Shown here in pieces: positions 42,787 through 50,617 of a stretch of 64,000 nt of DNA (its first letter is position 1; each line of letters opens with the position of its first letter). The notes beneath the pieces are model-generated. The model saw nothing but the letters and a program-made list of their open reading frames with translations, was not told the origin of the DNA and made no database searches. The DNA lies in contig CBDCJX010000008.1 in assembly GCA_965218045.1 (NCBI GenBank), positions 1-64,000 on the forward strand, read 5' to 3'. The stretch comes from CAVRCA01 sp965218045 (GTDB lineage Bacteria > Pseudomonadota > Alphaproteobacteria > Acetobacterales > Acetobacteraceae). The position numbers were made by a program, and so were the translations under genes.

Positions 42787-42833
42787 TACACCGGGTTCAT
42801 CCTGCACAGCCGCTGACGCGAGGCGAGGGGGCG
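42787..42833 (+). repeat. Malate synthase 3'-end repeat, copy 2
   Basis: Diverged copy of the last ~46 bases of glcB, with its own in-frame TGA after FILHSR. It lies 775 bp from copy 1, on the far side of the comB-like gene. Confidence 0.8.
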
Positions 42834-42960
42834 GGTGAGGCGCTCGGGAAAAAATTGATGATTTCGCAAGTGTTGTGATGCGGATCACCGCTGCGTCGCA
42901 GCAAAGCCCGCATACGGCACGCATTGGATGATGGTCATCCAGGAACAAGAGGAGGTTCCA

Positions 42961-43218
42961 ATGCGCAAAATCATACTGGCCGCGGTGACGCTGTCCGGCG
43001 TGCTCGGCTGGCAGTACCAGGGCGGCACAACGATCGACCTTCCGTCCGTGGTCCGCGTGGCAAGCGAGCAGACCGGGGTCGAGACCGGCTATCGCCTCGC
43101 GAGCGAGCAGACCGGCGTGGAGACCAGCTACAGCACCGCGAGCGAGCAGACTGGCGTAGACGTCGGCTACCGCGTGGCCAGCGAGGCCACGGGCGTCGAC
43201 GGTGGACACATTGTCTGA
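42961..43218 (+). CDS. Small protein with four 13-residue repeats
   Basis: 85 residues from ATG 42961, chosen because AGAGGAGG stands just upstream; an ATG at 42928 is possible but has no such site. Residues 1-17 (MRKIILAAVTLSGVLGW) look like an export signal or membrane anchor. From residue 33 on the protein is four tandem 13-mers: VASEQTGVETGYR, LASEQTGVETSYS, TASEQTGVDVGYR, VASEATGVDGGHI. The alternating polar/hydrophobic pattern with conserved ASE.TGV suggests stacked beta-strands, as in amyloid-like or solenoid surface proteins. No family is recognised. It stands alone, upstream of a 12-bp inverted repeat. Confidence 0.65.
   Translation: MRKIILAAVTLSGVLGWQYQGGTTIDLPSVVRVASEQTGVETGYRLASEQTGVETSYSTASEQTGVDVGYRVASEATGVDGGHIV
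43057..43212 (+). repeat. Four tandem 39-bp coding repeats
   Basis: Four in-frame 39-base units encoding the 13-residue repeats. AGCGAGCAGAC is identical in units 1-3; third-codon positions differ between units (GTCGAG, GTGGAG, GTAGAC), so the repeats are kept at the protein level and are not a recent slippage product. Confidence 0.85.
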
Positions 43219-43252
43219 TCTCGACCGGTCGCGGCCAGCTCGGCTGCACGAG

Positions 43253-43299
43253 ACCTTCGTTCCGTTGCCGTCGTAGCAGGGCGGTGGCGGAACGAAGGT
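43253..43299. terminator. 12-bp perfect inverted repeat between convergent genes, candidate bidirectional terminator
   Basis: ACCTTCGTTCCG at 43253-43264 and CGGAACGAAGGT at 43288-43299 are perfect complements with a 23-base loop. The repeat lies between the small repeat protein (plus) and the SDR gene (minus), which converge here. No T tract follows on either side, so a factor-independent terminator is uncertain. Confidence 0.45.
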
Positions 43300-43310
43300 G
43301 CTTACGCTGA

Positions 43311-44072
43311 CTACCGCGGCGCCATGCGGAGCGCGCCATCGAGGCGGATCGTCTCGCCGTTGAGAAACCGGTTCTGCGCGAGGTGCAGCACCAACGCCGC
43401 ATACTCCTCCGGCAGCCCGAGCCGCGAGGGGAACGGCACCGAGGCCGCGAGCCCGTCGCGCACCTCGTCGGGCAACCCGTTGAACATCGGCGTCTGGATC
43501 AGCCCGGGCGCGATCGTCATCACCCGCACCCCGGCGCGCGCCAGCTCGCGCGCGGCCTGGATGGTCAGCCCGATCACCCCGGCCTTGGACGCGGCGTAGG
43601 CCGCCTGCCCGACCTGCCCCTCGTAGCCGGCGATCGAGGCGGTGTTGACGATGAGCCCGCGCTCGCCGTCGGCGCCGGCTTCGAGCGCAGACATCTCGGC
43701 TGCCGCCAGCCGCAGCATGTTGAACGTGCCGGTGAGATTGATGCGGATCACCCGCTCGAAGTCGGCAAGCTTCATCGGCCCGTCGCGGCCGACTATGCGG
43801 CCGGCCACGCCGATGCCGGCGCAGTTGACCACCAGCCGCGCCGGGCCGTGCGTCTCGCGTGCCTTGGCGAACGCCGCCTCGGCCGAAGCGCTGTCCGCCA
43901 CGTCGCAGGCGGCGGCCAGCCCGCCGATGCGCTCGGCCATAGCCAGCGCGGCGGCCTCGTTGAGATCGACCACCGTGACCCGGCAGCCGGCTTGCGCCAA
44001 CGCGGTCGCGGTCGCCGCCCCCAGCCCCGACGCGCCGCCGGTGACGATCGCGGCCTGTTCGTTCAGCTGCAT
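43311..44072 (-). CDS. SDR family 3-hydroxyacyl-CoA dehydrogenase-like oxidoreductase
   Basis: 253 residues. Classical short-chain dehydrogenase: TGGASGLGAATA (NAD-binding TGxxxGxG), DLNEAAALA with Asp selecting NAD, NCAGIGVAG (NAG motif), NTASIAGYEGQVGQAAYAASKAGV with catalytic Ser, Tyr and Lys, and APGLIQTPMFNGLPDEVR. SIAGYEGQVGQAAYAASK and the length match the type-2 3-hydroxyacyl-CoA / 2-methyl-3-hydroxybutyryl-CoA dehydrogenase group (HSD17B10-like) of fatty-acid and isoleucine breakdown. It is monocistronic and divergent from ggt. Confidence 0.88.
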   Translation of the reverse strand: MQLNEQAAIVTGGASGLGAATATALAQAGCRVTVVDLNEAAALAMAERIGGLAAACDVADSASAEAAFAKARETHGPARLVVNCAGIGVAGRIVGRDGPMKLADFERVIRINLTGTFNMLRLAAAEMSALEAGADGERGLIVNTASIAGYEGQVGQAAYAASKAGVIGLTIQAARELARAGVRVMTIAPGLIQTPMFNGLPDEVRDGLAASVPFPSRLGLPEEYAALVLHLAQNRFLNGETIRLDGALRMAPR

Positions 44073-44148
44073 GGGGTCTCCTGCCGGTTTCCGATCGAAC
44101 GATTGTCGTGCAGGCTAGCCCACTTGGCCACCTCGGGGGATCCGGCGC

Positions 44149-45852
44149 ATGAGCAACGCGGACTGGCGTAGCCGAGCGGGAACGCGATTCACCTGCGAGA
44201 AGCAGCCGGCCCATGGCGCGCGCGGCATGGTGGTCACCAACCATCCGCTCGCCTCGGCCGCTGGCGCCGAGATGCTGGCGGCGGGCGGCAATGCGATCGA
44301 CGCGGCGGTTGCGGCACTGTTCACCCTCACCGTGGTCGAGCCGATGATGGTCGGGATCATCGGCGGCGGCATCGCCCATCTGCGGCTCGCGGACGGACGC
44401 CACCTGGTGATCGACGGGCTGAGCACGGCGCCACGCGCCACCGGACCGACAACGTTCAAGCCGGACCCGGCAGCGCTCCCCGGCACAATGGACGCGCTCG
44501 GCCGCCGCAACGCGCTCGGACCGACCGCCGTGGCAGTGCCCGGAACGCTGAAAGCCTGGTGCGAGACCTTGGCGCGGTTCGGCAGCTTGTCCCTCGCCGA
44601 CGTGCTGGAACCCGCGATCCGCCACGCCAGTCGTGGCTTCCGGGTGACCGCGTACCTGAATGAATGCGCCAGCGAGGCCGCGATCGACCTCGCTCGCGAC
44701 GCCGAAATCGCCCGCCTCTACCTGCCCGACGGCGCGCCGATCGCGACCGGGGCAAGGCTGGTCCAGGGTGCCTACGCCGACACGCTGCGCACCATCGCGC
44801 GCGAAGGGCCAGGGCTGCTGTATGGCGGCGCGCTCGGCCGGGCGCTCACCGACCACATGGCCGAGGCCGGCGGCTTCATCACGATGGACGACCTTACCGG
44901 CTTTCGCGTGCTCGACCGCGAGGTGATCCGTGGCCGGTATCGCAACCACGAGATCATCGGCCCGCCGCCGCCCGCCTCCAGCGGCGTGCACGTGGTGCAG
45001 ATGCTCAACATCCTGCAGGGCTTTGACCTGCGCGGCATGGGCTTCGGCTCGCCGGACGCGCTGCATCTGGTGGCCGAGACGCTGAACATCGCTTTCGCCG
45101 ATCGCCAGGCCGCGACCGCCGACCCGGCCTTCGTCGACGTGCCGGTCGCCCGCCTGATCGACCCCGCCTACGCGGACGAGCGCCGCGCCGAAATCGACAT
45201 GGCACGCGCCCGGCAATGGCAGCCCGGCGTCGCGGCGCCCAGCGCGGAGTCGGCGCACACCACCCACCTCACGGTCGCCGACGGCGCGGGCAACATCGTC
45301 GCCAGCACGCAGACGATCAACAGCCTGTTCGGCGCCCGCTTCATCGTGCCGGGCACCGGCATGATCCCGAACAACTACATGCATCTGTTCGACCCCAGGC
45401 CGGGCCGGGCGCTTTCGGTGGCGCCAGGCAAGCGGATCACCACCTCGATGGCGCCGCTGATCGCCTTGCGCGAGGGCGCGTCCGCTTTCGCGCTCGGGCT
45501 GCCCGGCGGGTTGCGCATCTTCGGCTCGGCGATGCAGGCGGTGCTCAACCTGATCGATCACGGCATGTCGCTGCAGGAGGCGGTGGAGGCGCCGCGCCTG
45601 TGGACGCAGGGTTTCGGCGTGGAGATGGAGACCGGCTTTCCCGACGCGGTGCGCGCCGCCCTCGCCGAGCGGGGCCACACGGTGGTGCCGGTGCCGCATG
45701 TCGGCGGCGGCATGTGCGCGGTGGGTTTCGCGCCCGACGGAATGCTCACCGGCGCTGCCTGCTGGCGCGCCGACGGCACGCCGGTGGGACTCGGCGGCGG
45801 ATACGCCCGGAGCGGCGTGCGGTTCTGGCCGGATGCGCGGCGCGATGCGTGA
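44149..45852 (+). CDS. ggt: Gamma-glutamyltransferase family protein
   Basis: 567 residues, ATG 44149. N-terminal nucleophile hydrolase: GMVVTNHPLASAAGAEMLAAGGNAIDAAVAA, then the self-cleavage site before Thr371 in SAHTTHLTVADGAGN. MIPNNYMHLFDPRPG, GKRITTSMAPLIAL and GLPGGLRIFGSAMQAVLNLI follow. It cleaves gamma-glutamyl bonds, for example in glutathione. No signal peptide is apparent, unlike periplasmic E. coli Ggt, so it resembles the cytoplasmic YwrD-like group. The ppa gene follows 38 bases after the stop. Confidence 0.9.
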   Translation: MSNADWRSRAGTRFTCEKQPAHGARGMVVTNHPLASAAGAEMLAAGGNAIDAAVAALFTLTVVEPMMVGIIGGGIAHLRLADGRHLVIDGLSTAPRATGPTTFKPDPAALPGTMDALGRRNALGPTAVAVPGTLKAWCETLARFGSLSLADVLEPAIRHASRGFRVTAYLNECASEAAIDLARDAEIARLYLPDGAPIATGARLVQGAYADTLRTIAREGPGLLYGGALGRALTDHMAEAGGFITMDDLTGFRVLDREVIRGRYRNHEIIGPPPPASSGVHVVQMLNILQGFDLRGMGFGSPDALHLVAETLNIAFADRQAATADPAFVDVPVARLIDPAYADERRAEIDMARARQWQPGVAAPSAESAHTTHLTVADGAGNIVASTQTINSLFGARFIVPGTGMIPNNYMHLFDPRPGRALSVAPGKRITTSMAPLIALREGASAFALGLPGGLRIFGSAMQAVLNLIDHGMSLQEAVEAPRLWTQGFGVEMETGFPDAVRAALAERGHTVVPVPHVGGGMCAVGFAPDGMLTGAACWRADGTPVGLGGGYARSGVRFWPDARRDA

Positions 45853-45890
45853 TAGAAGGGCGCCCAAAGCAACACGGCACGGAACAGCTC

Positions 45891-46424
45891 ATGCGCCTCG
45901 ACGCGATCCCGATCGGCGATAACCCCCCCGACGACATCAACGTCATCGTCGAGGTCGGCATCGGCGGCGAGCCGGTCAAATACGAGATGGACAAGGCGGC
46001 CGGGACGCTGTTCGTAGACCGGTTTCTCTACACGCCGATGCGCTATCCCGGCAATTATGGCTTCGTCCCGCACACCTTGTCCGAGGATGGCGATCCGCTC
46101 GACGTGCTGATTGCCAACACCCGGCCGATCATCCCAGGTGCTGTGATCAATGTGCGGCCGGTGGGTGTGCTGCAAATGCACGACGATGGCGGCGGCGACG
46201 AGAAGATCATCGCGGTGCCGGTCTCGCGGCTGACCAGGCGCTACGAGAAGGTGGTGAACTACACCGACCTGCCCGACATCACCTTGCATCAGATCCAGCA
46301 CTTCTTCGAGCACTACAAGGATCTGGAGCCCGGCAAGTGGGTCAAGATCGCCGGCTGGGGCGACGCCGCCGAGGCCCGGCAGATGATCGCGGCGGCGATC
46401 GAGCGCGGCAAGGGCGTGCTTTAA
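45891..46424 (+). CDS. ppa: Inorganic pyrophosphatase (class A)
   Basis: 177 residues, ATG 45891. It hydrolyses pyrophosphate. Key segments: INVIVEVGIGGEPVKYEMDK (substrate Lys), YPGNYGFVPHTLSEDGDPLDVLI with the D-S/G-D-P-L-D metal-binding signature, DEKIIAVP, and LEPGKWVKIAGW near the end. It is the normal length for bacterial family I enzymes. The gene ends 11 bases from the convergent oxidase gene. Confidence 0.97.
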   Translation: MRLDAIPIGDNPPDDINVIVEVGIGGEPVKYEMDKAAGTLFVDRFLYTPMRYPGNYGFVPHTLSEDGDPLDVLIANTRPIIPGAVINVRPVGVLQMHDDGGGDEKIIAVPVSRLTRRYEKVVNYTDLPDITLHQIQHFFEHYKDLEPGKWVKIAGWGDAAEARQMIAAAIERGKGVL

Positions 46425-46435
46425 CCGAGAACCCC

Positions 46436-47557
46436 TCACCCCGTGCGCGAAACCTCGACCACGTGGTCGGCCAACGCCAGGGAGGCGGTGAGTCCCGGAC
46501 TTTCGATGCCGAACAGGTTGATCAGTCCCGGCACCCCGTGCGTCTGCGGCCCCTGGACCACGAAATCCTGGCCGGCCGCGCCGGGCGGCACGATCTTCGG
46601 CCGGATGCCCGAGTAGCCCGGCTGCAACGCGTCGTCCCGCAGCCCCGGCCAGTAGCGGCGCACCGCGGCGTAGAACGACTCCGAGCGCGCCGGGTCGACG
46701 CCATACTCGATCGCCTCGATCCACTCGACATCGGGACCGAAGCGCGCCTGACCGCCGAGGTCGATCGTCAGATGCACCCCGAGCCCGCCCGGCACCGGCA
46801 CCGGATAGATCAGCCGCGAGAACGGCGAGCGGCCCGACAGGGTGAAATAGTTGCCCTTGGCGAAATAGGCCGTCGGCACGCGATCCCGTGGCATCCCGAC
46901 GATCCGGCCGGCCAAGGCGGGCGCGTGCAGTCCGGCGGAGTTCACCAGCAGGCGACAGCGCAACGTCACCGGATCGGCGCCGCCGACGTCGATCTCGATC
47001 CCGCTTGGCCGGGCCCGCGCCGCCTCTACGGGACTGAGGAACACCATCGCCGCGCCGGCGTTCTCGGCGTCGCCTTGCAGCGCCAGCATGTAGGCGTGGC
47101 TGTCGATGATGCCCGTGCTCGGTGACAGCAGCGCGCTGGAGCAGGCGAGGTTGGGCTCCATCGCGCGCGCCTCGTCGCCGCTGAGCACCCGCATGCCCTC
47201 GACGGCGTTGACCTCCGCCCGCCGCTTGATCGAGGCGAGCATGCCGTCCTCGACCTCGGAGGTGGCGACGATCAGCTTGCCGCAATTGCTGAACGGCACA
47301 CCGTGCTCGGCGCAGTAGCGATACAGCGCCCGCCGGCCCGCGACGCAGAACCGCGCCATCAGGCTGCCGGCCGGATAGTAGATGCCGGCGTGGATCACCT
47401 CGCTGTTGCGCGACGAGGTCTCGGTGCCGATCGCCTCGGCCGCCTCCAGCACGATCACCTCGCGCCCGGCTTGGGCAAGCGCCCGGGCCACGGCAAGCCC
47501 GACCACGCCCGCGCCGACAATCACGCAATCGACCGTCTCCACCGCCACCTCCAACAA
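46436..47557 (-). CDS. FAD-dependent oxidoreductase, L-2-hydroxyglutarate oxidase-like
   Basis: 373 residues. A DAO-fold flavoenzyme: VIVGAGVVGLAVARALAQAG binds FAD, SSRNSEVIHAGIYYP is the flavin-contacting motif typical of L-2-hydroxyglutarate oxidase/dehydrogenase (LhgO). GIIDSHAYMLAL, LLVNSAGLHAPALA, YFAKGNYFTLSG and GVPGLINLFGIESPGLTASLALA follow. A role in oxidising L-2-hydroxyglutarate or a similar 2-hydroxy acid is likely; the substrate is inferred from family resemblance. It lies upstream of ppa in the opposite direction and after the SMP-30 gene. Confidence 0.85.
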   Translation of the reverse strand: MLEVAVETVDCVIVGAGVVGLAVARALAQAGREVIVLEAAEAIGTETSSRNSEVIHAGIYYPAGSLMARFCVAGRRALYRYCAEHGVPFSNCGKLIVATSEVEDGMLASIKRRAEVNAVEGMRVLSGDEARAMEPNLACSSALLSPSTGIIDSHAYMLALQGDAENAGAAMVFLSPVEAARARPSGIEIDVGGADPVTLRCRLLVNSAGLHAPALAGRIVGMPRDRVPTAYFAKGNYFTLSGRSPFSRLIYPVPVPGGLGVHLTIDLGGQARFGPDVEWIEAIEYGVDPARSESFYAAVRRYWPGLRDDALQPGYSGIRPKIVPPGAAGQDFVVQGPQTHGVPGLINLFGIESPGLTASLALADHVVEVSRTG

Positions 47558-47601
47558 CCGGAGGCCGGTTTACCCCCGAACCCGGCGGCGCGGGAAGCCG
47601 A

Positions 47602-48540
47602 TCAGCCGCCCGGGGCGCCCTGCGTGTTCACGTAGAGCGCATAGAGCGAGTGGCTCGCCGCCATGAACAGCCGGTTGCGGTAGCGCCCGCCGAAGCAGAC
47701 ATTGGCGCAGCGCTCGGGCAAGCCGACATGGCCGATCGGCGCGCCCGCTTTGTTGAACACGCGCACGCCGTCGAGCTCCGCCTCGCCCATGCCCCAGCCG
47801 CACCACAGATTGCCGTCGACATCGACGCGGAACCCATCCGGCGTGCCCGGTCCGGCGTCGATGAACACCCGACCGTTGGCAAGCTTCACGCCGTCCGCCA
47901 CCACATCGTAGGCGACCAGCTTGCGCGGGTTGGCCCGCGAGGCGACGACGTAGAGAACGCTCTCGTCGGGCGAGAAGGCCAGCCCGTTCGGCCCCTCGAC
48001 GTCGTCGGCAACGATCGTGAGCTGCCCGGTCGCGCCGTCAAGGCGATAGACACTCGGCGTGACCTCTGACTCCGCCTTGTGGCCTTCGTAGTAGCCGAGG
48101 ATGCCGAACGGCGGGTCGGTGAACCAGATCGAGCCATCGGACTTGACCACGACATCGTTCGGCGAGTTCAGCCGCTTGCCCTCGAACCGGTCGGCGAGCA
48201 CGGTGACGCTGCCGTCGTACTCCGTGCGGGTCACGCGCCGAGCATCGTGCTCGCAAGTGATCAGCCGCCCCTGCTGGTCGCGCGTGTTGCCGTTGGCGTT
48301 GTTCGAGGGCTGGCGATACGCGGTGATCGCGCCGGTCACTTCGTCCCAACGCAGAATGCGGTTGTTCGGAATATCGCTCCACAACACGCAGCGCGCGTCA
48401 CCGAAGTAGACCGGCCCCTCCGACCAGCGGCAGCCCTCGGCCAGCCGTTCCACCGAGGCGAGCGGCAGGCGGTATTGCGCGAAGCTCGGATCGAGGATGC
48501 GGACCGCCGGGTCCGGGTATTGCAGGCTCGGCTGCCACAT
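47602..48540 (-). CDS. SMP-30/gluconolactonase family protein
   Basis: 312 residues. Six-bladed propeller lactonase: ERLAEGCRWSEGPVYFGD (metal-binding Glu), DIPNNRILRWDEVTG, RLNSPNDVVVKSDGSIWFTDPPFGI (Asn/Asp ligands), NGLAFSPDESVLYV, VDVDGNLWCGWG. Such enzymes open aldonolactones such as gluconolactone with Ca or Zn. It sits directly after gntK on the same strand, so a role in feeding gluconate into that kinase is reasonable inference. Confidence 0.88.
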   Translation of the reverse strand: MWQPSLQYPDPAVRILDPSFAQYRLPLASVERLAEGCRWSEGPVYFGDARCVLWSDIPNNRILRWDEVTGAITAYRQPSNNANGNTRDQQGRLITCEHDARRVTRTEYDGSVTVLADRFEGKRLNSPNDVVVKSDGSIWFTDPPFGILGYYEGHKAESEVTPSVYRLDGATGQLTIVADDVEGPNGLAFSPDESVLYVVASRANPRKLVAYDVVADGVKLANGRVFIDAGPGTPDGFRVDVDGNLWCGWGMGEAELDGVRVFNKAGAPIGHVGLPERCANVCFGGRYRNRLFMAASHSLYALYVNTQGAPGG

Positions 48541-48593
48541 GGACGTTCCCCGATTGATGTTTCCGCGGATCGTACTCGGCGCGACCGGCTACG

Positions 48594-49148
48594 TCACCCC
48601 GCGTGACGCCCGGCGGGGAATACACCGCGCGAGCTCAGCGCGGCGATGACCGCGTCGACGATCGCCTCGGGCGTGGCGTCCACATCCACGGTGATCGGCT
48701 GCTCATCCGCGCCGGGCTTCTTTAGAGTGGCGAGCTGGCTGCCGAGCAGGGTGGACGGCATGAAGTGGCCGTGCCGCCTTGTCATTCGGCTGGCGAGCAG
48801 TTCGGGCGCGCCGCGCAGATAGATCAGCGCCACGTCGCGCCGCCCACCGACCAGCCGGTCTCGATACGCGCGCTTCAGCGCCGAACAGGTCAGCACGCCG
48901 TGCTCGCCCAACGCGCGCCATTCGTCGATCACGGCGGCAATCGCGTCCAGCCACGGCCAGCGATCCTCGTCGGTCAACGGCACACCGGCGGTCATCTTGG
49001 CGACGTTGGCCGCCGGGTGCAGGTCGTCGCCTTCCGCGAACGCCCAGCCGAGGCGCGCGGCAAGCTCCCGCGCGACGGTGGTCTTGCCGGAGCCGGACAC
49101 GCCCATGACGATCAGCGCCAGCGGCGGCGCAGCCGCGTGATCGGCCAC
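48594..49148 (-). CDS. gntK: Gluconokinase
   Basis: 184 residues, GntK/shikimate-kinase fold. Walker A VMGVSGSGKTT (~14-24), then FAEGDDLHPAANVAKMTAGVPLTDEDRWPWLDAI, a near-invariant gluconokinase block, CSALKRAYRDRLVGG, YLRGAPELLASRMTRRHGHFMPSTLLGSQLATLK. It phosphorylates gluconate to 6-phosphogluconate. Its position after rpiA and pgl links gluconate use to the pentose phosphate genes. Confidence 0.93.
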   Translation of the reverse strand: MADHAAAPPLALIVMGVSGSGKTTVARELAARLGWAFAEGDDLHPAANVAKMTAGVPLTDEDRWPWLDAIAAVIDEWRALGEHGVLTCSALKRAYRDRLVGGRRDVALIYLRGAPELLASRMTRRHGHFMPSTLLGSQLATLKKPGADEQPITVDVDATPEAIVDAVIAALSSRGVFPAGRHAG

Positions 49149-49166
49149 GGCACACTCTCCCGGTCG

Positions 49167-49862
49167 TTATAGTCGGGTCGGGCGCAGCTGCTGCACCGTC
49201 CCGTCCCCTCGGCCGATCATCGCCGCTTCGGTGCAGTCGAGGAAGAGCCCGTGACCGACCACGCCGGCGACGCCACGCAGCTCCTCGTCCAGCACGGCGG
49301 GATCGAGTCCGGCCGGAAGCGCGGCGTGGCAGTCGTAGATCACGTTGCCGTTGTCGGTGACGAACGGCGCGCCGTCCGCACCTCGCCGCAACACCGCACG
49401 TCCCGGCAGGCGACGACCGATCACCTGATGGGCGAACCGGGTCACCTCGACCGGCAGCGGGACATGCACGCCGAGGCGATCGACCAGCTTGGCCGGGTCG
49501 CCGATCACGACGAAACGCCGCGCCGCCTGGGCGATGATCTTCTCCCGCACCAAGGCGCCGCCGAGGCCCTTGATCAGCCGCAATGTCCCTTGCTCGATCT
49601 CGTCGGCGCCGTCGATGGCGAGGTCGAGGCCGGACACGTCGGCCAGATCGACCAGCGGGATGCCCAGCGAGGCGGCGTGCTGCTGCGTCTCCACCGAGGT
49701 CGGCACCGCGCGCACGCGCAGCCCCTGCTTCATGCGTTGCGCCAGCGCCTCGACGGCGAACCAGGCCGTCGATCCGGTGCCGAGGCCGAGCAGCATGTCA
49801 TCCTCGACCAGCGCGACCGCCGCCTCCGCCGCCGCGCGCTTTTCGGTGTCGTGCTCGCTCAC
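49167..49862 (-). CDS. rpiA: Ribose-5-phosphate isomerase A
   Basis: 231 residues with GTG start at 49862, four bases after the pgl stop. It interconverts ribose-5-phosphate and ribulose-5-phosphate. GLGTGSTAWFAVEAL, DLAIDGADEIEQGTLRLIKGLGGALVREK (substrate loops with catalytic Glu), DNGNVIYDC and GVVGHGLFLDCTEAAMIG are characteristic of RpiA. Part of the tkt-zwf-pgl-rpiA-gntK series. Confidence 0.94.
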   Translation of the reverse strand: MSEHDTEKRAAAEAAVALVEDDMLLGLGTGSTAWFAVEALAQRMKQGLRVRAVPTSVETQQHAASLGIPLVDLADVSGLDLAIDGADEIEQGTLRLIKGLGGALVREKIIAQAARRFVVIGDPAKLVDRLGVHVPLPVEVTRFAHQVIGRRLPGRAVLRRGADGAPFVTDNGNVIYDCHAALPAGLDPAVLDEELRGVAGVVGHGLFLDCTEAAMIGRGDGTVQQLRPTRL

Positions 49863-49866
49863 CGGC

Positions 49867-50601
49867 TCAGTCGGCCCAGCGACCGGCGGCGGCGCGGTCG
49901 ACGAACCAGAACAGCTCGCCCGACGGGCGCAGTCGACCCGCCGGCACCGTGCTGTCGCCCGACAGCACCCGGTCCAGCATGGCGCGCTTGCCCTCGCCGG
50001 CGACCAGGAACACCGCCGCACGGCTGCTTTCGAGCGCCGGGTAGGTCAAGGTCACGCGCGGTTCGGAGCGTCCGTGCAGCACCGCGGCGACCCAGTGCCG
50101 GCGTTCCTCCAGCACCGGCTGGCCGGGCAGCAGCGAGGCGGTGTGCCCGTCATCGCCCAATCCGAGCAGGTTGACGTCGAGCAGCGGGCGCGATGGGTCC
50201 AGTGTGTCGCTGCCATAGAGACCTTGCAGCAGCTTCTCGTATTGCGCCGCCCCCTCCTGCGCGGTCAGCCCGTCGAACGGAACCGGGTGGATGTTGGCGG
50301 TGGCGGCCGGCACGTGCGCCAGGAAGGTGTCGCACGCCATGCCGAAATTGCTCGCCGGATCTCCGGCGGCGACGAAGCGCTCGTCACCCAGCACCCATTG
50401 CGCGCGATCCCAAGGAAAGGCGTCGCGGATCGGCGGCTGCGCGAGCATCTGATACAGCGGCTTCGGCGTCGAGCCGCCCGAGAGTGCGACGAGAAAGATG
50501 CCGGAGCTTGCCCGGGCGCGATCGAACACGAACTGCGCGCCCCCCTCAGCCAGTGCGCGCGCGTCGTCGAATACGCGAAGCGTGCCGTGCGCGGGTTCCA
50601 T
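49867..50601 (-). CDS. pgl: 6-phosphogluconolactonase
   Basis: 244 residues from ATG 50601, selected because GGAGGGG lies 4-10 bases upstream; an ATG at 50634 would overlap zwf. It hydrolyses 6-phosphogluconolactone. LVALSGGSTPKPLYQML, WVLGDERFVAAGDPASNFGM, LLGLGDDGHTASLLPGQPVL and SRAAVFLVAGEGKRAML are the DevB/Pgl motifs. The gene begins 17 bases after zwf, as expected for enzymes acting in sequence. Confidence 0.94.
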   Translation of the reverse strand: MEPAHGTLRVFDDARALAEGGAQFVFDRARASSGIFLVALSGGSTPKPLYQMLAQPPIRDAFPWDRAQWVLGDERFVAAGDPASNFGMACDTFLAHVPAATANIHPVPFDGLTAQEGAAQYEKLLQGLYGSDTLDPSRPLLDVNLLGLGDDGHTASLLPGQPVLEERRHWVAAVLHGRSEPRVTLTYPALESSRAAVFLVAGEGKRAMLDRVLSGDSTVPAGRLRPSGELFWFVDRAAAGRWAD

Positions 50602-50617
50602 CGCCCCTCCAGGATGC

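Noticed and set aside
42160..42816. A plus-strand frame ending in NNYTGFILHSR
   Set aside because: Antisense to the comB-like gene; only the final codons are meaningful, as the duplicated malate synthase tail.
42022..45867. A 1,281-codon open frame on the minus strand
   Set aside because: Only its last 241 codons (comB-like) look like a protein. The rest is antisense to ggt and out of frame with the SDR gene, a common effect of high GC.
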